The notes below the pieces were generated by a model. The model ran no database searches. It saw only the letters and a program-made list of their open reading frames with translations, and was not told the DNA's origin. A program made the position numbers and the translations under genes. Source: CAZQQN01 sp964549595 (GTDB lineage: Bacteria > Bacteroidota > Bacteroidia > CAILMK01 > CAYYUA01). From it: a DNA stretch of 37,820 nucleotides. Position 1 is the first letter of the stretch. Each line of letters starts with the position of its first letter. Positions 8,498-17,099 of the stretch are shown piece by piece. The stretch covers positions 1-37,820 of the forward strand of contig CAZJWK010000019.1 of NCBI GenBank assembly GCA_964549595.1, in the 5' to 3' direction.

Positions 8498-9814
8498 TTA
8501 CATTTTGTTAATGGTTATCCTGTGTTTACCAGTTGGTGAAGTGATAAACTCATCTGTTTCAACGAAATTCACCTTAATTTTACCTCCCAGCGTATTGTTG
8601 AGCACTTCCTGCACTTTCGCTTTTTCTTCTTCTGGTAAAGTACTTTCCTCAGGCACGTAACGGAATTCAATTTCATCAAGCTGATGCTGTATGAATTGGT
8701 ATTTTTTAACACTTATTCCGGTTTTATAAACCAAATGCGTGCCCAATATACCAGAAATAGGGCTATTATTAACATTAAAAAGAATGTCACTGGAACGCCC
8801 TTCCAATTGCTTTATTACCAGCCTTGTTTTACCACCAGTTTTTTCATGGCCAATTTCCCCTATGTCTCCATTAACATACCTTAAAAAAGGCTTAGCTTTA
8901 TTATGCAGTGAAGATACAGCTAAGTAACTCAATTTATCATATTCCAAACTCTCTAACATGTTAATTTCATCAGGCACTACATAATCTCCGAATTCCTCCA
9001 TTTGATAACCAAGCGATTCAATTTCACCACACCCATAATAACTTTTTACAGGGCAGTTCAAAGTATTCTTAATGTATTTGGCCCAATCAGGGGTAAGCAA
9101 TTCAGCAGTTGTAATTCCCATTTCTACATTGTCGAGGCTCAAATGGTGCTTATCCATTAAATGCGCTAAATTAAACAAAGTAGAAGCATAACCAACTAAG
9201 ATACAAGGGCCTTTATTTCTTACGGCTTTCACATAGTCTTCAATTGTATCATCATTTAATTCAAAGGCGGGCAACCGGTATTGGCCGATCAGATGATCCC
9301 TTGCCTTCTTAACATAGTCAAACTTTTTTCCGAATCCCAGAGAACCTCCCGCAAATTTAACAATGGCCATTCCGGGTTGCCATCCCATCCATTGCAAGCC
9401 CCTGAAATAAGACATGGTTTCCAGGGCTTGGGTTTTTCCGTCAACGGAAGCTTCAATGGGTTCACCTGTGGTTCCGCCACTTCTTCTTGTGCTTGTTAAA
9501 ATTTGGCTAAAGGAATCTGCTTTCAAAGCTTCGTGATTAGCGCGAACAACATCTTTTGTTAAAAGAGGCAATTGCGAAAGTACCTTATATGGACCTTCTT
9601 CAATGATCGCTTCTTCGGATAGGTTTAAATTTCTATAGAAAGGAACATGATTGATGCAATATATTAGCTGGTCTTTAATCAAATCCCTTTTCAATTCATC
9701 AAATTCTTCATCATTGATTGATTCAACATGCTTTAAAAATTGAATGGCGGATTTAAACTTTCTGTCCGAAAGGGATTTCATGAAAATGCTAAACCGGTAA
9801 CCAAGCTTACTCAT
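8498..9814 (-). CDS. CapK/PaaK-like adenylate-forming enzyme
   Basis: The product is 438 aa and resembles phenylacetate-CoA ligase and CapK proteins of the ANL adenylating superfamily. The ATP-binding loop TSTRRSGGTTGEP (107-119) and the adenine-pocket segment YYGCGEIESLGY (259-270) are visible, as is a C-terminal subdomain ending GKHRITINK. In polysaccharide clusters such proteins are thought to activate an acid, perhaps for amide or ester attachment to a sugar, but their substrates are mostly unproven. Its start overlaps the end of the CapA-like gene by 4 nt (ATGA), so those two are made together. A role in activating a uronic acid or an acyl substituent is inference. Confidence 0.82.
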   Translation of the reverse strand: MSKLGYRFSIFMKSLSDRKFKSAIQFLKHVESINDEEFDELKRDLIKDQLIYCINHVPFYRNLNLSEEAIIEEGPYKVLSQLPLLTKDVVRANHEALKADSFSQILTSTRRSGGTTGEPIEASVDGKTQALETMSYFRGLQWMGWQPGMAIVKFAGGSLGFGKKFDYVKKARDHLIGQYRLPAFELNDDTIEDYVKAVRNKGPCILVGYASTLFNLAHLMDKHHLSLDNVEMGITTAELLTPDWAKYIKNTLNCPVKSYYGCGEIESLGYQMEEFGDYVVPDEINMLESLEYDKLSYLAVSSLHNKAKPFLRYVNGDIGEIGHEKTGGKTRLVIKQLEGRSSDILFNVNNSPISGILGTHLVYKTGISVKKYQFIQHQLDEIEFRYVPEESTLPEEEKAKVQEVLNNTLGGKIKVNFVETDEFITSPTGKHRITINKM

Positions 9815-10842
9815 GGCTTGCGTTTTTTTAGAATTTTAAATAATTGGGTGACCGGTTGCCTGCCAGGGCCAAAAAAATAGAGCCAGGTTTTTTCCAGGAA
9901 GAAATGCACCAAGTACAACCTGTAAAACAAGGTATAAACCTTATAGGAGAATTTTTGAAACAGATCTAAACGCCAAGGCTCATAATTTCGATCAACAAAA
10001 TGAGCCGGCAAGTGCGGTAATGTCCGATGGATTTTAAGAAAATTGGCTTCCGGGGAATTGCTTTCATTGTAATAAATCGATGCCAGAAAGGAAGTTTTCT
10101 GGTATTTGTTCAATATCCTGTTCTCATTGATACTGTCCGCACAAGTATTGCCCTGGCAATAAATGATCAATTTACCCTTGTAGTACTCTACAGGTTGGAT
10201 AACATGAGCGTGATGCCCCCATACCAAATCCGCTCCACCATCAATGGCTTGATGGGCTAATTGTCTTTGGTAAGGCGCGGGCATTTTGTGATTATCAAAC
10301 CCCCAATGAAATGAAGTTATGATGATATCGTCTTCTTGCGATTGTAAATTACTTAAATCTTCCTTTAAATTTTCAAATGTCAATTCTCTTAATTGTATTT
10401 CAGCATCAGCAGGTAATTTGGGATTGGTATTGGAATCAACGTAGGATAATAAATGGATACGATGGTTACCACTTGAGATACTTTTGTAATAAGAAGTTTT
10501 GTTTTTGTCATCTATAGCTCCAACACTAATTCCATTTATTTCTTTTATTGCATCAAGTGTATTATTGAATCCATCATATAGCTGATCATAAACATGGTTG
10601 TTACCTATATTAACGACCACAGGTTTAAAACTTGCAAGCTTAAGAATGGCATCTTTGGAAGTATGAACCCTCGGCCACTTAAGCAGATTTTCTCCTTCAT
10701 TTCCTACAACAGGTGATTCAAGGTTTATTGCCGTAAAATGGTGGTCTTCTATAAATTGATTGACATCTTCATCAAATATCGAATTATTGGCGTCTTTCCA
10801 GTGATTGTTTAACATCACATCACCGGTTAAAAGCAGCTTCAT
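9811..10842 (-). CDS. CapA family protein (metallophosphatase-fold, PGA_cap)
   Basis: The product is 343 aa with the CapA/PgsA pattern: GDVM (7-10), INLESPVVG (39-47), NIGNNHVYD (78-86), HWG (179-181) and GHHAHV (209-214). These are metal-ligand motifs of a calcineurin-like fold. CapA is required for poly-gamma-glutamate capsule in Bacillus, and relatives occur in many polysaccharide loci with unclear roles. No N-terminal membrane anchor is seen here, unlike Bacillus CapA, so a cytoplasmic role is likely. It overlaps the CapK-like gene by 4 nt and the upstream acetyltransferase stop/start by one base. The pair may install an amide-linked substituent; this is inference. Confidence 0.85.
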   Translation of the reverse strand: MKLLLTGDVMLNNHWKDANNSIFDEDVNQFIEDHHFTAINLESPVVGNEGENLLKWPRVHTSKDAILKLASFKPVVVNIGNNHVYDQLYDGFNNTLDAIKEINGISVGAIDDKNKTSYYKSISSGNHRIHLLSYVDSNTNPKLPADAEIQLRELTFENLKEDLSNLQSQEDDIIITSFHWGFDNHKMPAPYQRQLAHQAIDGGADLVWGHHAHVIQPVEYYKGKLIIYCQGNTCADSINENRILNKYQKTSFLASIYYNESNSPEANFLKIHRTLPHLPAHFVDRNYEPWRLDLFQKFSYKVYTLFYRLYLVHFFLEKTWLYFFGPGRQPVTQLFKILKKRKP

Positions 10843-11420
10843 TACGATTTTGTTTTGGTAACCAACCCATTTACTAAATAATAGTACTCATTACTTTCCG
10901 GACAAACAGCCTTGTTATTATCATCAAAGTGCAACCGATGACCGTACTCACTCATCCATCCAACATGCCGTGCAGGATTACCTACAAGTAGCGCATAAGC
11001 GGGTACATCTTTTGTAACCACAGCACCTGCTCCTACAAATGCATATTCATGAATAGCAATTCCACATACAATGGTGGCATTTGCCCCAATGGTAGCACCC
11101 TTTTTAACATGGGTTTTTACATATTCACCTCTTCTATTTACAGCACTACGAGGATTGATAACATTGGTAAAAACCATGGATGGACCAAGAAAAACATCAT
11201 CTTCACAAGTCACCCCGGTATAAATAGAAATATTGTTTTGTACCTTAACATTGTCCCCTAAAACTACATCAGGAGCTACAACGACATTTTGACCGAGGTT
11301 GCATTTTTTACCAAGTTTTGCATTGCTCATGATGTGAGAGAAATGCCATATCTTAGTACCTTCTCCAATCTCGCAGCCTTCATCTATGTAAACGGATTCA
11401 TGGGCGAAGTAATTACTCAT
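10842..11420 (-). CDS. WbpD/WlbB-like UDP-amino-uronate N-acetyltransferase
   Basis: The product is 192 aa, a left-handed beta-helix acetyltransferase built from hexapeptide repeats. Its opening (HESVYIDEGCEIGEGTKIWHF) and the segments FTNVINPRSAVNRRGEY and GNPARHVGWMSEYG are characteristic of WbpD/WlbB. Those enzymes acetylate the 3-amino group of UDP-2-acetamido-3-amino-2,3-dideoxy-glucuronate. The WbpB/WlbA-like dehydrogenase is the next gene upstream, which supports this assignment over QdtC- or FdtC-type enzymes. The partner 6-dehydrogenase and aminotransferase are not in the window. A 267-bp repeat-rich spacer lies before its start. Confidence 0.85.
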   Translation of the reverse strand: MSNYFAHESVYIDEGCEIGEGTKIWHFSHIMSNAKLGKKCNLGQNVVVAPDVVLGDNVKVQNNISIYTGVTCEDDVFLGPSMVFTNVINPRSAVNRRGEYVKTHVKKGATIGANATIVCGIAIHEYAFVGAGAVVTKDVPAYALLVGNPARHVGWMSEYGHRLHFDDNNKAVCPESNEYYYLVNGLVTKTKS

Positions 11421-11436
11421 AAGATTGGGTTTATTT

Positions 11437-11484
11437 GTTGATACGTTGATACGTTGATACGTGGATGCGTGGATGTGTTTAACG
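11437..11484. repeat. Octamer array GTTGATAC (inverted relative to the next array)
   Basis: Plus-strand units of exactly 8 bp: GTTGATAC three times (11437, 11445, 11453), then GTGGATGC, GTGGATGT and a decayed GTTTAACG. The unit read on the minus strand (GTATCAAC) shares the TCAAC core with the arrays at 3609 and 11583, so this array is in the opposite orientation to them. It lies 16 bp upstream of the acetyltransferase start codon, within its probable leader. Confidence 0.85.
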
Positions 11485-11582
11485 ACTTAGAGCGGGCTTG
11501 AATGAATTGTTGTTAAATAATGGCTATTGGTTTTTGCTATGGCTCCATATTAAATCAATTCCAATTGGTGCAATTAAAACTT

Positions 11583-11710
11583 CTCAACAATTCAACCTTT
11601 CAACCTTTCAACAATTCAACGATTCAACAATTCAACGATTCAACAATTCAACGATTCAACAATTCAACGATTCAACGATTCAACGATTCAACGATTCAAC
11701 GATTCAACAG
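11583..11710. repeat. Sixteen-unit octamer tandem repeat TTCAAC(GA/AA)
   Basis: Exactly 128 bp in sixteen 8-bp units from 11583: CTCAACAA, TTCAACCT twice, then TTCAACAA and TTCAACGA alternating (units 4-11), then TTCAACGA four more times, ending TTCAACAG. The alternating part forms a 16-bp higher-order unit, which suggests growth by slippage or unequal exchange. On the minus strand the unit GTTGAATC contains TGA and rotates through all three frames in 24 bp, so any minus-strand reading frame that enters it must stop. The plus strand has no stop in any frame and gives repetitive spurious reading frames. Confidence 0.95.
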
Positions 11711-12749
11711 AAACACGCTCCGGCTTTTTCAAAGGCCTTTCTCCGGATTCGTAGATCCTTTCAATTATATCCACGACTTTCATTCCTTCAAGGGCATTGG
11801 CTGTAATAATATCATTGCCATGAAGGGTCTTTACCACATTTTCAATAACAAAATGATGATTGGCTGCGCTACCGGTAAAAGGGCCATAATCATTGGGAGG
11901 ATTGGTCGGCTCCAATTCAGGGACTTCATAGTTTTCTATGTCGCAATATTCAATTTCATTCATGTATTGCCCTCCTACCTTTAAAGATCCTTTGGATCCT
12001 GTAATGGTAATACTACTTTCCATGTTCTGATTCCAAACGGCTGTAGAAAAATTGATACATCCGATTCCCCCTTTCACAAACTGAAAATGGACCAAACCCG
12101 TATCTTCAAATTCCGTATTTTCCTGATGATTGAAATCAGCAAATATCCCTTTTATTTGGTGGATATCTCCAAAAAGCCAATACATAATATCCAGAAAATG
12201 GCTAAATTGAGTGAACAATGTTCCACCATCCATTTGAAGGGAACCTTTCCAGTCTGCTTTGTTGTAATACCGGTCATCCCGGTTCCAATAACAGTTGATC
12301 TGAACGGTCTGAATATTGCCCAAAAGGCCCTCATCTACCACCTTTTTCAACCACCTTGATGGTGGGCTATAACGGTTCTGCTTAACCACAAACACTTGTT
12401 TGGAAACCTGAAGCGACTTAAAAATAACATCCTCACATTCCCGTTTAGACAAGCCCATTGGTTTTTCAATAACACAATGATGGCCATTGTTTAGTATTTC
12501 CAATGCATGTTGACAATGAAGCCCATTAGGCGTTGCAATATTAATCACATCCACTTCGATACCGGCCTTGAAAAATTCATCAAGCGAGGTAAAGAACGGG
12601 ATTCCTGAGGGGTAAAGCTCATGGTCTGCAGCATTTTTATTGCTATCAATAATGCCAACCAATTCAGATGCATGATGATTGTTAACGATAACACCATGCC
12701 GCTTCCCTATATTGCCAAAACCTAAGATGGCAAATTTAATTTTTTTCAT
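11688..12749 (-). CDS. WbpB/WlbA-like UDP-GlcNAcA 3-dehydrogenase (Gfo/Idh family)
   Basis: The product is 353 aa, a Gfo/Idh/MocA oxidoreductase. It shows the NAD-binding loop GFGNIGKRH (10-18), the catalytic-Lys motif EKPMGLS, and the segments KQNRYSPPSRWL and DGGTLFTQFSHFLDIMYWLFG. The latter two are typical of WbpB/WlbA, which oxidise the 3-hydroxyl of UDP-N-acetylglucosaminuronate before amination. The WbpD-like acetyltransferase downstream fits this pathway. The last eight or so codons (VESLNR and the TGA) come from the octamer array, so the repeat appears to have eroded or replaced the native 3' end. The catalytic core is intact. Confidence 0.85.
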   Translation of the reverse strand: MKKIKFAILGFGNIGKRHGVIVNNHHASELVGIIDSNKNAADHELYPSGIPFFTSLDEFFKAGIEVDVINIATPNGLHCQHALEILNNGHHCVIEKPMGLSKRECEDVIFKSLQVSKQVFVVKQNRYSPPSRWLKKVVDEGLLGNIQTVQINCYWNRDDRYYNKADWKGSLQMDGGTLFTQFSHFLDIMYWLFGDIHQIKGIFADFNHQENTEFEDTGLVHFQFVKGGIGCINFSTAVWNQNMESSITITGSKGSLKVGGQYMNEIEYCDIENYEVPELEPTNPPNDYGPFTGSAANHHFVIENVVKTLHGNDIITANALEGMKVVDIIERIYESGERPLKKPERVSVESLNR

Positions 12750-12778
12750 TTTAACGATTATTTAGGGTATAAGTTAAC

Positions 12779-14194
12779 TTAACCATTGTTTACCTGATTG
12801 TTCGATGAAAAAGCTTTACGCTCGGTAAACTCATACAACGCTACAATAATGCCAAATACAAACCACTGTTCATTGTCATAAAGGCCCCAGGCTCCAAAAA
12901 AAGCAACAAGCAAAAAAGCTAAAATGTAGTAATATTCTGCAATTACAAACATTTTAAAATAGTTATTGCTATATGCTGAAAATCGTTTAGCCGCTTTAGT
13001 GGCATACCTGAATATGGTTATATAAATAAATATAAAAAGCCCAAAGCCAATCAGCCCCTGCTCAGCCAGGATTCGTAAAAAATAGTTGTGCATTCTAGCC
13101 CCTAATGCAACATAAGAACCTCCGTATTCCGGATACAAGTTAGGGCTGTTCATGGTACCCACACCAATTAATGGATTTTCCGTAAACATATTCCAGCCCG
13201 GAATCCAATACGCTTGACGGCCACTCATTGCAATGGCATCTACCTCTTTTAATTCTTTATCACCTGTTATAAGATCTGTCCCACCTGTTATAGCAGCATT
13301 TATTCGCAACCTTAGAGAATCCGGAACTGCGTTCCACAATAAAATTAAAGCAACCGCAGAAATTAAAAAGGTCCTTACTTTGTGCCTGCCCTGAGCAACA
13401 AATAAAAACCAATAGGCTATGATGGTCAAAAATACCCTCCTGCTAAAAGCAAACAAGGCTAAGAAAGAGAGTAAACCCGATAATATGAGGTATTTTCGAG
13501 GCTTGAAATTGACAATAAAAGCCAGTCCCAAATAAAACGGTATGATTTGCCGGGCTAAATGCGGCCTGCCAATATCTTGTTGTAATTGGCCTACGATTAA
13601 TTGCCACGTTAAAACACCCGTAATGATGATTCCATGAAATAAAAAGAGTTTGATAAATTTACCAATGGCCTCCTCATCATTTAAATAAACCCGGGCCAAC
13701 ACATAAAGCGAAATATATTGGGGTATGCGGGTAAACATGTCAAGGGTTGGCCCCAAATCATCAGACAATAGGCCCGAGAAAAACATGGTCAAAACAAAAA
13801 ATGCCAACAGGGTATCGATCTTTAACCACCTGAATCGCGCAAAATTTCCTTTAATCAAGGTTATAATCAAGGTAAAATAACCAAGAAAATTGCCCATCTT
13901 GTTTAAAGACGTATCTGCCCATGATTGGTAAAAAGTAAATCCCAAAACATTACCCTGAAATAGCTGGCTGTAAAATGTTAACGACAAAAAAGCAGCAAAC
14001 AACACCCAAGGTCTATTAAAATAAATGGAAGCCCAAAAAACAGCAAAAACCAAAGCAATGGGGGTACTTACTTGGCCCACCAATGCAACGAGCAATACAC
14101 CACTCACCCACACCAATCCTACAGTGAGCACGATGTCTTTAAACGCCTTTCCAAAAATTTGTTCAGAGGTATATTGGATCTGCTTCAGTGCCAT
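12779..14194 (-). CDS. O-antigen polymerase/ligase family membrane protein (Wzy_C-like)
   Basis: The product is 471 aa with about ten to twelve hydrophobic segments spread over its length. The large periplasmic loop is polar and contains GRQAYWIPGWNMFTENPLIGVG (325-346, in two parts) and ARMHNYFLRILAEQGLIG, the H369-N370 pair being the conserved HN of the Wzy_C/WaaL family. Such proteins polymerise repeat units or ligate the finished chain at the periplasmic face of the inner membrane; sequence alone does not separate the two. It lies between the GT39-like gene and the dehydrogenase gene. Confidence 0.85.
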   Translation of the reverse strand: MALKQIQYTSEQIFGKAFKDIVLTVGLVWVSGVLLVALVGQVSTPIALVFAVFWASIYFNRPWVLFAAFLSLTFYSQLFQGNVLGFTFYQSWADTSLNKMGNFLGYFTLIITLIKGNFARFRWLKIDTLLAFFVLTMFFSGLLSDDLGPTLDMFTRIPQYISLYVLARVYLNDEEAIGKFIKLFLFHGIIITGVLTWQLIVGQLQQDIGRPHLARQIIPFYLGLAFIVNFKPRKYLILSGLLSFLALFAFSRRVFLTIIAYWFLFVAQGRHKVRTFLISAVALILLWNAVPDSLRLRINAAITGGTDLITGDKELKEVDAIAMSGRQAYWIPGWNMFTENPLIGVGTMNSPNLYPEYGGSYVALGARMHNYFLRILAEQGLIGFGLFIFIYITIFRYATKAAKRFSAYSNNYFKMFVIAEYYYILAFLLVAFFGAWGLYDNEQWFVFGIIVALYEFTERKAFSSNNQVNNG

Positions 14195-14222
14195 TTAATT
14201 TAGTAAAAATTACCGTTTAGCC

Positions 14223-15551
14223 TTATTTTAACAACCATTTTCTACAATTTTGATAAGTTATCGTCAGCCCATAAAATGCCATCACCAGTACCAAAGGATC
14301 TATGGGAAAGCGATACCTACCTACTCCTTTGCCCAAATAAACATGCATCACGGTATGAAGTAAAATGATGGTGACAATGGCGATCCCCCATTTGTGACGG
14401 TAATTAAAAACACCCACCATCCCCACTAAAAGAAAGGGTAAAAGAATTCCGAACAATGCGGTATAAATTAAATTCTGCTGAAATGTTCTTGGTTTTTCGT
14501 AGATCCATCCTTTCTTTACAAGATCTCCTTGTGTACGAATGGGTTCCCAAAAATCCAAAAAGTTTTTCCAGTATTTGGTTAATGGATCAAAAGTATGAGG
14601 TTTGAAGCCCTTTTCGATTCCCTTTTTAACATTCCGCATTCTTCCTGACCTTGGCTCAGGATTGTAACCAGCCAAAAGGCTATCCCGGTATGCTTTAAGC
14701 GATTTTTTTATTCTTGTATTTCTCTGAATATGCTCGTTTTCTTCCTCATATCCCAACAATTTGTCTGTTATCATAGAAGCCCTTTCGGTTAAGATTACAG
14801 GCCGTTCATGCACATGGTAATTTCTAATCAACCATGGTGCCATAAGCAATACAAGAAAAGAAACAATAACCATGACTCGTTTAAATGATTCTTTTGAAAG
14901 CTTATTCATCAAAAGAAGTATGGTTAAAAAGATAAAAAAGTGAGGCAAGTAGCGTTCATCCGTGTGAAGAAAATAAACAAAGGTAAAAGCAAAAGCGAAT
15001 AACTTCGCAATTGGATAGTTCGGTTTTTGAACTATATAAATTAGCCAAAGGAAAAGGAATGTGAATAGAAAAAGGTTAACGTTTTCTTTCATTACTACAC
15101 CTGAAAATAAGAAAAAAGGTATGTAAAAAATGGACCAAAAAGCGGCCATTATACCAATGGACTTGCTAAATATGCTTTTACCGATTAAGTAAATCAAAGG
15201 AATGATGGCCGTACTTAGCAATATGTTCAAACTAACGGGCATCCAATTATTTTCTCCAAAAATAGAAAACAGAAGGGCTAACAGCCAGGGGAAACCAGGT
15301 CCACTTGAGGATTTTAATCCCTCTGGATCCAATACCAACGGGCCTTGCTTCATGATGGCCCGGGCATATTCAATGTAATCAGATGAATCAATTAAAGTGA
15401 GCGACCCGGTGGATTGCCATTGAAAAAGTGTAAAACCAATGCGAATCAGCAACCCAATTAAAGTAAAAGTTAAAAGCACTTTGCCTTCAGGGAAGTTACG
15501 ACCACCAATATAATTTTTTAATGCTTTTATTTTAGATAAAATGCCCTTCAA
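14223..15551 (-). CDS. GT39/ArnT-like membrane glycosyltransferase
   Basis: The product is 442 aa with many transmembrane segments. The first periplasmic loop holds DSSDYIEYARAI (55-66) and SGPGFPWLLALLF, typical of the PMT/ArnT (GT-C) superfamily, in which acidic residues of this loop act in catalysis. A hydrophilic stretch around residues 260-340 separates the N- and C-terminal membrane blocks. These enzymes use polyprenyl-phosphate-linked sugars outside the membrane, so this protein probably adds a side sugar to the exported glycan. It is flanked by the polymerase/ligase and an acyltransferase gene. Confidence 0.8.
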   Translation of the reverse strand: MKGILSKIKALKNYIGGRNFPEGKVLLTFTLIGLLIRIGFTLFQWQSTGSLTLIDSSDYIEYARAIMKQGPLVLDPEGLKSSSGPGFPWLLALLFSIFGENNWMPVSLNILLSTAIIPLIYLIGKSIFSKSIGIMAAFWSIFYIPFFLFSGVVMKENVNLFLFTFLFLWLIYIVQKPNYPIAKLFAFAFTFVYFLHTDERYLPHFFIFLTILLLMNKLSKESFKRVMVIVSFLVLLMAPWLIRNYHVHERPVILTERASMITDKLLGYEEENEHIQRNTRIKKSLKAYRDSLLAGYNPEPRSGRMRNVKKGIEKGFKPHTFDPLTKYWKNFLDFWEPIRTQGDLVKKGWIYEKPRTFQQNLIYTALFGILLPFLLVGMVGVFNYRHKWGIAIVTIILLHTVMHVYLGKGVGRYRFPIDPLVLVMAFYGLTITYQNCRKWLLK

Positions 15552-15591
15552 GAATTAAAGTAATTTTTTTCAAGCCATTACCAAACTATTA

Positions 15592-16179
15592 TTATGAATT
15601 AAAATCTTTAACGGTTTTAGCCGGTGAACCGGCAGCCATTGTATAAGGTGCAACATCCTTATTAACCAAAGATCCGGCTGCAATTACAGCACCTTGCCCT
15701 ATTGTAACGCCCGGCAATATTATGCTATCGATCCCTATTACCACATCATTTTCAATATAAATGTCTTTAACAATATAATCCGTATCTTTTATGGCAACCC
15801 CTGGCTTGTAATTAGATAGGTCCCTATTGTGAGCCAGCAGATGTACTCTATTGGTAATGATACATCCATCTCCTATGTGAATTTTTTCAGGATAAACACT
15901 ATCAAACATCACTTCTATCCCTATAAACACATTTTTGCCCATATCCACCCCCCTCCATTTATGAAGCTTCGGTCTTAACATTCTGGCATTTAAGGGAGCC
16001 AATAAAACTGAATTACGAGCAATCTTATGGAGCACCTCATTTTTCCATAACCTGAATGCCTTATTAAAAAAACCAAAAAAATTCAGTTGTCCATATTTTT
16101 GGGGAGATAGGTAAATTCCCAATGCCCTTATCAATTTATAGGATAAGCTTAATTTTTGTTTGTTATTTGCCACCACCAT
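15592..16179 (-). CDS. Hexapeptide-repeat acyltransferase (maltose/serine acetyltransferase-like)
   Basis: I choose the ATG at 16177-16179 because it forms a TAATG overlap with the upstream deacetylase stop, as seen elsewhere in the cluster; an ATG at 16218 would overlap by 40 nt. The 195-aa product has a left-handed beta-helix: NVFIGIEVMFDS, IHIGDGCIITNRVHLLAHN, DVVIGIDSIILPGVTIGQGAVIAAGSLV, ending in AAGSPAKTVKDF. The HN pair in LLAHN is the probable catalytic His region. It is likely an O-acetyltransferase acting on a sugar of the repeat unit. Acceptor unknown. Confidence 0.82.
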   Translation of the reverse strand: MVVANNKQKLSLSYKLIRALGIYLSPQKYGQLNFFGFFNKAFRLWKNEVLHKIARNSVLLAPLNARMLRPKLHKWRGVDMGKNVFIGIEVMFDSVYPEKIHIGDGCIITNRVHLLAHNRDLSNYKPGVAIKDTDYIVKDIYIENDVVIGIDSIILPGVTIGQGAVIAAGSLVNKDVAPYTMAAGSPAKTVKDFNS

Positions 16180-17099
16180 TAACCTTTTTGTAAATACTTT
16201 TGTAAAAGTTCTCCGCAAGAAACAAAATTACCCTGAAATTGAGCAAGAAGCCAGTCCAATGCTTTTTCAGTTTTTGCGCCTTTGTTGATCCAATAAAAAG
16301 GCCGGTTTGAAAAGTTACTTAAAGGAAACTTTTCATCCGATAAATCCAAGGAATGAATGTAAAAAACCCCGTCTCCCTTTTTTAAATGTTGGTGAAACAT
16401 TTGTTTGAAATAGCGACATCCCAAGAGCCTGAAAAAGAAAGCGCCTCCTCCTGGCAGATGCCACTTACCGATTTTCCGGCTAACCCATGGTATTTCAAGG
16501 ATGGCATTTTGCTCATTTCCTTTTGGTTCAAAATCGGTTCCCAACCAAAAAGGTATCTTAGGAAATTTGCTCAAATCTCTATTGGATTTATTGTACAGGG
16601 AATTGTAAACCATGGAAGAGTCGTACCTAAAGCCATGCTTGTACAAAATGGGAACCATCCAATCAGCAAAATAAGCACCCGGGGCCCTGTAACCAACAAC
16701 CTGCTGTTCAAAATAACCCTCAAGGATTGATTTGGCCTGAATCAATTCCGCTTCCCATGCTTCCTTTGATTGAATATTTTGTTTGGTTTTGGTATTATAA
16801 GGTATGGTATGATGTAAACTATGATGGGCTATTTCGTGGTCAGAATTTTTCAAAGCCTTCATTACTTCGGGATAGCGTTCCACCATATCCGCTATAATAA
16901 AGAATGTAGCTTTAACTTTATACTTGTCTAAAAGCTCTAACAACCTAAAGGTAGGGTCCGTTATGAAATCATACCGTCCGTTCCAATTTTCAAAGAATTC
17001 ATGGACCGTTTTGTAATAAGAAAAATTAGCTCCCGCAACCAAGGGAGTATGATACCAATCATCCAAATCAACAGTAAAAGCTAAGTGGTTCATACCCAT
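16179..17099 (-). CDS. Polysaccharide deacetylase (NodB family)
   Basis: The product is 306 aa. NodB motifs are visible: VDLDDWYH (10-17) for the TFDDG position, HEIAHHSLHH (88-97) for the metal-binding histidines, and GYRAPGAYFADW (136-147) for motif 3. The DDWY form and the C-terminal FYIHSLDLSDEK segment resemble deacetylases linked to exopolysaccharide loci. No signal peptide is seen. An alternative ATG lies two codons downstream. The start directly follows the stop of the flippase-like gene and the stop overlaps the acyltransferase start, so the three are probably coupled. It would remove an acetyl group that the neighbouring transferase could replace (inference). Confidence 0.88.
   Translation of the reverse strand: MGMNHLAFTVDLDDWYHTPLVAGANFSYYKTVHEFFENWNGRYDFITDPTFRLLELLDKYKVKATFFIIADMVERYPEVMKALKNSDHEIAHHSLHHTIPYNTKTKQNIQSKEAWEAELIQAKSILEGYFEQQVVGYRAPGAYFADWMVPILYKHGFRYDSSMVYNSLYNKSNRDLSKFPKIPFWLGTDFEPKGNEQNAILEIPWVSRKIGKWHLPGGGAFFFRLLGCRYFKQMFHQHLKKGDGVFYIHSLDLSDEKFPLSNFSNRPFYWINKGAKTEKALDWLLAQFQGNFVSCGELLQKYLQKG

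Noticed and set aside
11437..11710. Octamer arrays as a possible CRISPR
   Set aside because: Units are 8 bp, directly adjacent and without spacers. There are no cas genes nearby.
11498..11984. Plus-strand reading frames of about 100-150 codons rich in QRFNDSTI repeats
   Set aside because: They exist only because the octamer array has no stop on the plus strand. They lie opposite the dehydrogenase gene and resemble no protein family.
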